64,000 nt of DNA, from contig BRXU01000008.1 in the NCBI GenBank assembly GCA_030267565.1, positions 3,478,001-3,542,000 of the forward strand, in the 5' to 3' direction. The notes under the pieces are model-generated. The model did no database searches. It was not told the origin of the DNA and saw only the letters and a program-made list of their open reading frames with translations. The stretch comes from Pleodorina starrii. Lineage: Eukaryota > Chlorophyta > Chlorophyceae > Chlamydomonadales > Volvocaceae. Made by a program: the position numbers and the translations under genes. Positions 59,428 through 64,000 of the stretch are shown one piece after another (positions within the stretch are counted from its first letter, which is position 1; every line of letters starts with the position of its first letter).

Positions 59428-62400
59428 GGGTCTACGGGTCTGGCCCGTGGGTCTACGGGTCTGGCCCGCGGGTTTACGGGTCTGGTCCGTGGGTCTACGG
59501 GTCTGGTCTGTGGGTCTACGGGTCTGGCCCGTGGGTCTACGGGGCTGGCACGTGGGTCTACGGGGCTAGCCCGTGGGTCTACGGGGCTGGCATGTGGGTC
59601 TACAGGGCTGGCCCGCGGGTCTACGGGTCTGGCCCGCGGGTCTACGTGTCTGGCCCGCGGGTCTACGGGTCTGGCACGTGGGTATACGGGGCTGAGCCAT
59701 GGGTCTACGGGGCTGAGCAATGGGTCTACGGGTCTGGCACATGTGTCTACGGGTCTGGCACGTGGATCTACGGGGCTGGCCCGTGGGTCTACGGGGCTGG
59801 TCCGTGGGTCTACGGGTCTGGCGCGTGGGTCTACGGGGCTGGCCCGCGGGTCTACGGGTCTGGCCCGCGGGTCTACGGGTCTGGCACGTGGGTCTACGGG
59901 GCTGAGCCATGGGTGTACGGGGCTGAGCAATGGGTCTACGGGTCTGGCACATGTGTCTACGGGTCTGGCACGTGGGTCGACGGGGCTGGCCCGTGGGTCT
60001 ACGGGGCTGGTCCGTTGGTCTACGGGTCTGGCGCGTGTGTCTACGGGGCTGGCCCGCGGGTCTACGGGTCTGGCCCGTGGGTCTACGGGTCTGGCACGTG
60101 GGTCTACGGGGCTGGCACGTGGGTCTACGGGTCTGGCCCGTGGGTCTACGGGTCTGGCACGTAGGTCTACGGGGCTCAGCCATGGGTCTACGGTTCTTGC
60201 CCGAGGGTCTACGGGGCTGGTCTGTGGGTCTACGGATCTTGCCCGTGGGTCTCCGGGGCTGGCACGTGTGTCTACGGGGCTGACCCGTGGGTCTACGGGG
60301 CTGGCCCGTGGGTCTACGGGTCTGGCCCGTGGGTCTACGGGGCTGGTCCGTGGGTCTACGGGTCTGGCGCGTGGGTCTACGGGGCTGGCCCGCGGGTCTA
60401 CGGGTCTGGCCTGTGGGTCTACGGGTCTGGCACGTGGGTCTACGGGGCTGAGCCATGGGTCTACGGGTCTGGCCCGTGGGTCTACGGGTCTGGCCCGCGG
60501 GTCTACGGGTCTGGTCTGTGGGTCTACGGGTCTGGTCCATGGGTCTACGGGTCTGGCACGTGGGTCTACGGGGCTGAGCCATGGGTCTACGGGTCTGGCT
60601 CGTGGGTCTACGGGTCTGGCCCGCGGGTCTACGGGTCTGGTCCGTGGGTCTACGGGTCTGGTCCGTGGGTCTACGGGGCTGAGCCATGGGTCTACGGGTC
60701 TGGCCCGTGGGTCTACGGGTCTGGCGCGTGGGTCTACGGGTCTGGCCCGCGGGTCTACGGGTCTGGCCCGTGGGTCTACGGGTCTGGCACGTGGGTCTAC
60801 GGGGCTGGCCCGCGGGTCTACGGGTCTGGCCCGTGGGTCTACGGGTCTGGCACGTGTGTCTACGGGGCTGGCCCGTGGGTCTACGGGTCTGGCACGTGTG
60901 TCTACGGGGCTCAGCCATGGGTCTACGGGGCTGACCCGTGGGTCTACGGGGCTGGCCCGTGGGTCTACGGGTCTGGCACGTATGTCTACGGGGCTCAGCC
61001 ATGGGTCTACGGGTCTGGCCCGTGGGTCTTCGGGGCTGGCCCGTGGGTCTACGGGTCTGGCCCGCGGGTCTACGGGTCTGGTCTGTGGGTCTACGGGTCT
61101 GGTCCATGGGTCTACGGGTCTGGCACGTGGGTCTACGGGGCTGAGCCATGGGTCTACGGGTCTGGCTCGTGGGTCTACGGGTCTGGCCCGCGGGTCTACG
61201 GGTCTGGTCCGTGGGTCTACGGGTCTGGTCCGTGGGTCTACGGGGCTGAGCCATGGGTCTACGGGTCTGGCCCGTGGGTCTACGGGTCTGGCGCGTGGGT
61301 CTACGGGTCTGGCCCGCGGGTCTACGGGTCTGGCCCGTGGGTCTACGGGTCTGGCACGTGGGTCTACGGGGCTGGCCCGCGGGTCTACGGGTCTGGCCCG
61401 TGGGTCTACGGGTCTGGCACGTGTGTCTACGGGGCTGGCCCGTGGGTCTACGGGTCTGGCACGTGTGTCTACGGGGCTCAGCCATGGGTCTACGGGGCTG
61501 ACCCGTGGGTCTACGGGGCTGGCCCGTGGGTCTACGGGTCTGGCACGTATGTCTACGGGGCTCAGCCATGGGTCTACGGGTCTGGCCCGTGGGTCTTCGG
61601 GGCTGGCCCGTGGGTCTACGGGTCTGGCCCGTGGGTCTACGGGGCTCAGCCATGGGTCTACGGGTCTGACCCGTGGGTCTACGGGTCTGGCCCGTGGGTC
61701 TACGGGTCTGGCCCGTGGGTCTACGGGTCTGGCGCGTGGGTCTACGGGGCTGGCCCACGGGTCTACGGGTCTGGCACGTGTGTCTACGGGTCTGGCACGT
61801 ATGTCTACGGGGCTGGCCCGTGGGTCTACGGGTCTGGCACGTGTGTCTACGGGTCTGGTCCGTGGGTCTACGGGGCTGACCCGTGGGTCTACGGGGCTGG
61901 CCAGTGGGTCTACGGGTCTGGCACGTATGTCTACGGGGCTCAGCCATGGGTCTACGGGTCTGGCCCGTGGGTCTACGGGGCTGGTCTGTGGGTCTACGGG
62001 TCTGGCCCGTGGGTCTACGGGGCTGGTCCGTGGGTCTACGGGTCTGGCGCGTGGGTCTACGGGGCTGAGCCATGGGTCTACGGGGCTCAGCCATGGGTCT
62101 ACGGGGCTGACCCGTGGGTCTACGGGGCTGGCCCGTGGGTCTACGGGTCTGGCACGTATGTCTACGGGGCTCAGCCATGGGTCTACGGGTCTGGCCCGTG
62201 GGTCTACGGGGCTGGTCTGTGGGTCTACGGGTCTGGCCCGTGGGTCTACGGGGCTGGTCCGTGGGTCTACGGGTCTGGCGCGTGGGTCTACGGGGCTGAG
62301 CCATGGGTCTACGGGTCTGGTCCATGGGTCTACGGGTCTGGCACGTGGGTCTACGGGGCTGAGCCATGCGTCTACGGGTCTGGCCCGTGGGTCTACGGGG

Positions 62401-64000
62401 CTGAGCCATGGGTCTACGGGTCTGGTCCGGGGGTCTACGGGTCTGGCGCGTGGGTCTACGGGGCTGGCACGTGGGTCTACGGGTCTGGCCCGTGGGTCTA
62501 CGGGTCTGGCACGTAGGTCTACGGGGCTCAGCCATGGGTCTACGGTTCTTGCCCGTGGGTCTACGGGGCTGGTCTGTGGGTCTACGGGTCTTTCCCGTGG
62601 GTCTCCGGGGCTGGCACGTGTGTCTACGGGGCTGACCCGTGGGTCTACGGGGCTGGCCCGCGGGTCGACGGGTCTGGCACGTGTGTCTACGGGGCTGAGC
62701 CATGGGTCTACGGGTCTGGCCCGTAGGTCTACGGGGCTGGTCCGTGGGTCTACGGGTCTGGCGCGTGGGTCTACGGGGCTGGCCCGCGGGTCTACGGGTC
62801 TGGCCTGTGGGTCTACGGGTCTGGCACGTGGGTCTACGGGGCTGAGCCATGGGTCTACGGGTCTGGTCCGTGGGTCTACGGGTCTGGCCCGCGGGTCTAC
62901 GGGTCTGGTCCGTGGGTCTACGGGTCTGGCCCATGGGTCTACGGGTCTGGCACGTGGGTCTACGGGGCTGAGCCATGGGTCTACGGGTCTGGCCCGTGGG
63001 TCTACGGGTCTGGCCCGCGGGTCTACGGGTCTGGTCCGTGGGTCTACGGGTCTGGTCCGTGGGTCTACGGGGCTGGCACGTGGGTCTACGGGGCTGGCCC
63101 GTGGGTCTACGGGTCTGGCACGTGGGTCTACGGGGCTCAGCCATGGGTCTACGGGTCTGGCCCGTGGGTCTACGGGGCTGGTCTGTGGGTCTACGGGTCT
63201 GGCCCGTGGGTCTACGGGGCTGGCACGTGGGTCTACGGGGCTGGCCCGTGGGTCTACGGGGCTGGCATGTGGGTCTACAGGGCTGGCCCGCGGGTCTACG
63301 GGTCTGGCCCGCGGGTCTACGGGTCTGGCCCGCGGGTCTACGGGTCTGGCACGTGGGTATACGGGGCTGAGCCATGGGTCTACGGGGCTGGCCCGCGGGT
63401 CTACGGGTCTGGCACGTGTGTCTACGGGTCTGGCACGTGGGTCTACGGGGCTGGCCCGTGGGTCTTCGGGGCTGGTCCGTGGGTCTACGGGTCTGGCGCG
63501 TGGGTCTACGGGGCTGGCCCGCGGGTCTACGGGTCTGGCCCGTGGGTCTACGGGACTGGCACGTGGGTCTATGGGGCTGAGCCATGGGTCTACGGGTCTG
63601 GCCCGTGGGTCTACGGGTCTGGCGCGTGGGTCTACGGGGCTGGCCCGCGGGTCTACGGGTCTGGCCCGTGGGTCTACGGGTCTGGCACGTGGGTCTACGG
63701 GGCTGGCCCGTGGGTCTACGGGTCTGGCACGTGGGTCTACGGGGCTGAGCCATGGGTCTACGGGTCTGGCCCGTGGGTCTACGGGTCTGGCGCGTGGGTC
63801 TACGGGTCTGGCCCGCGGGTCTACGGGTCTGGCCCGTGGGTCTACGGGTCTTGCACGTGGGTCTACGGGGCTGGCCCGTGGGTCTACGGGTCTGGCCCGT
63901 GGGTCTACGGGTCTGGCGCGTGGGTCTACGGGGCTGGCCCGCGGGTCTACGGGTCTGGCACGTATGTCTACGGGGCTCAGCCATGGGTTTACGGGTCTGG
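59428..64000. repeat. Higher-order block, copy 2 (duplicate of 50211-55161), cut by window edge
   Basis: Collinear with copy 1 up to the last base of the window, with very few differences (for example GTTTACGGG near 63988 where copy 1 has GTCTACGGG). Such low divergence suggests a recent event. Confidence 0.87.

Larger units (their letters stand above)
38224..64000. repeat. Giant 21-bp satellite/minisatellite array, continues past window
   Basis: About 1,200 head-to-tail units fill the last 25.8 kb. Each unit is CTGGCCCGT followed by GGGTCTACGGG and one variable base. Common variants are T, G or C at that base; CAC, GCG, TCC, TCT or AGCCA in place of CCC; and CGGG or TGTG for TGGG. The left border is sharp, after AAAATCTTAA at 38222. 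The left third is more degenerate, with off-register units (for example near 39480, 40398 and 41455); from 48858 to about 56703 the 21-bp register is unbroken. Four frames stay largely open (plus LARGSTG and GPWVYGS, minus TRRPTGQ and PVDPRAR), producing hypothetical ORFs up to 3,294 codons that change register midway. I treat it as non-coding tandem repeat, possibly heterochromatic or subtelomeric, though no telomeric TTTTAGGG is seen. Confidence 0.97.

Noticed and set aside
38224..64000. CRISPR array
   Set aside because: Repeats are directly adjacent with no unique spacers, the unit is shorter than CRISPR repeats, and the context is eukaryotic.
38224..64000. Telomere
   Set aside because: The unit does not resemble TTTTAGGG or TTTAGGG, and no such repeats occur in the window.

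Overview
The window reads as nuclear DNA of a GC-rich green alga, most likely a volvocalean chlorophyte. The reasons are intron-rich genes with GTGAG/GTGCGT-type donors and CAG acceptors, very Ala/Gly/Pro/Ser/Gln-rich low-complexity protein tails, and dense microsatellites. The lineage is an inference; nothing here fixes the species. No prokaryotic operon, rRNA, tRNA or CRISPR array was recognised.

Layout. (1) 1-7979, minus strand: the 5' eleven exons of a kinesin motor gene that runs off the left edge, with motor features closest to the KIF12/kinesin-16 type and two apparent GC-AG introns. (2) 7980-13130: about 5 kb without a recognisable gene, holding two perfect inverted repeats. (3) 13131-20098 and 25941-29799, plus strand: a pair of tandemly duplicated four-exon AT-hook protein genes, rebuilt here by comparing the copies. 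Exon sizes, intron phases and part of the upstream flank are shared. Copy A carries a ten-unit, 156-bp in-frame minisatellite and a long acidic tail; copy B has neither. (4) 29800-34776: about 5 kb without a recognisable gene. (5) 34777-37307, minus strand: a complete four-exon PP2C (PPM-family) protein phosphatase with a long low-complexity tail. (6) From about 38224 to the right edge: one uninterrupted array of a 21-bp repeat, more than 25.7 kb and about 1,200 units, with nested large duplications.

The genes do not look like one pathway: a motor protein, two chromatin-type DNA-binding proteins and a signalling phosphatase. The striking element is the 21-bp array. It is divisible by three and keeps several frames open, so it yields giant hypothetical ORFs on both strands. 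Codon composition explains most of that openness. A weak third-position pattern in one plus-strand register (Leu-Ala-Arg-Gly-Ser-Thr-Gly) keeps a coding role testable rather than excluded.
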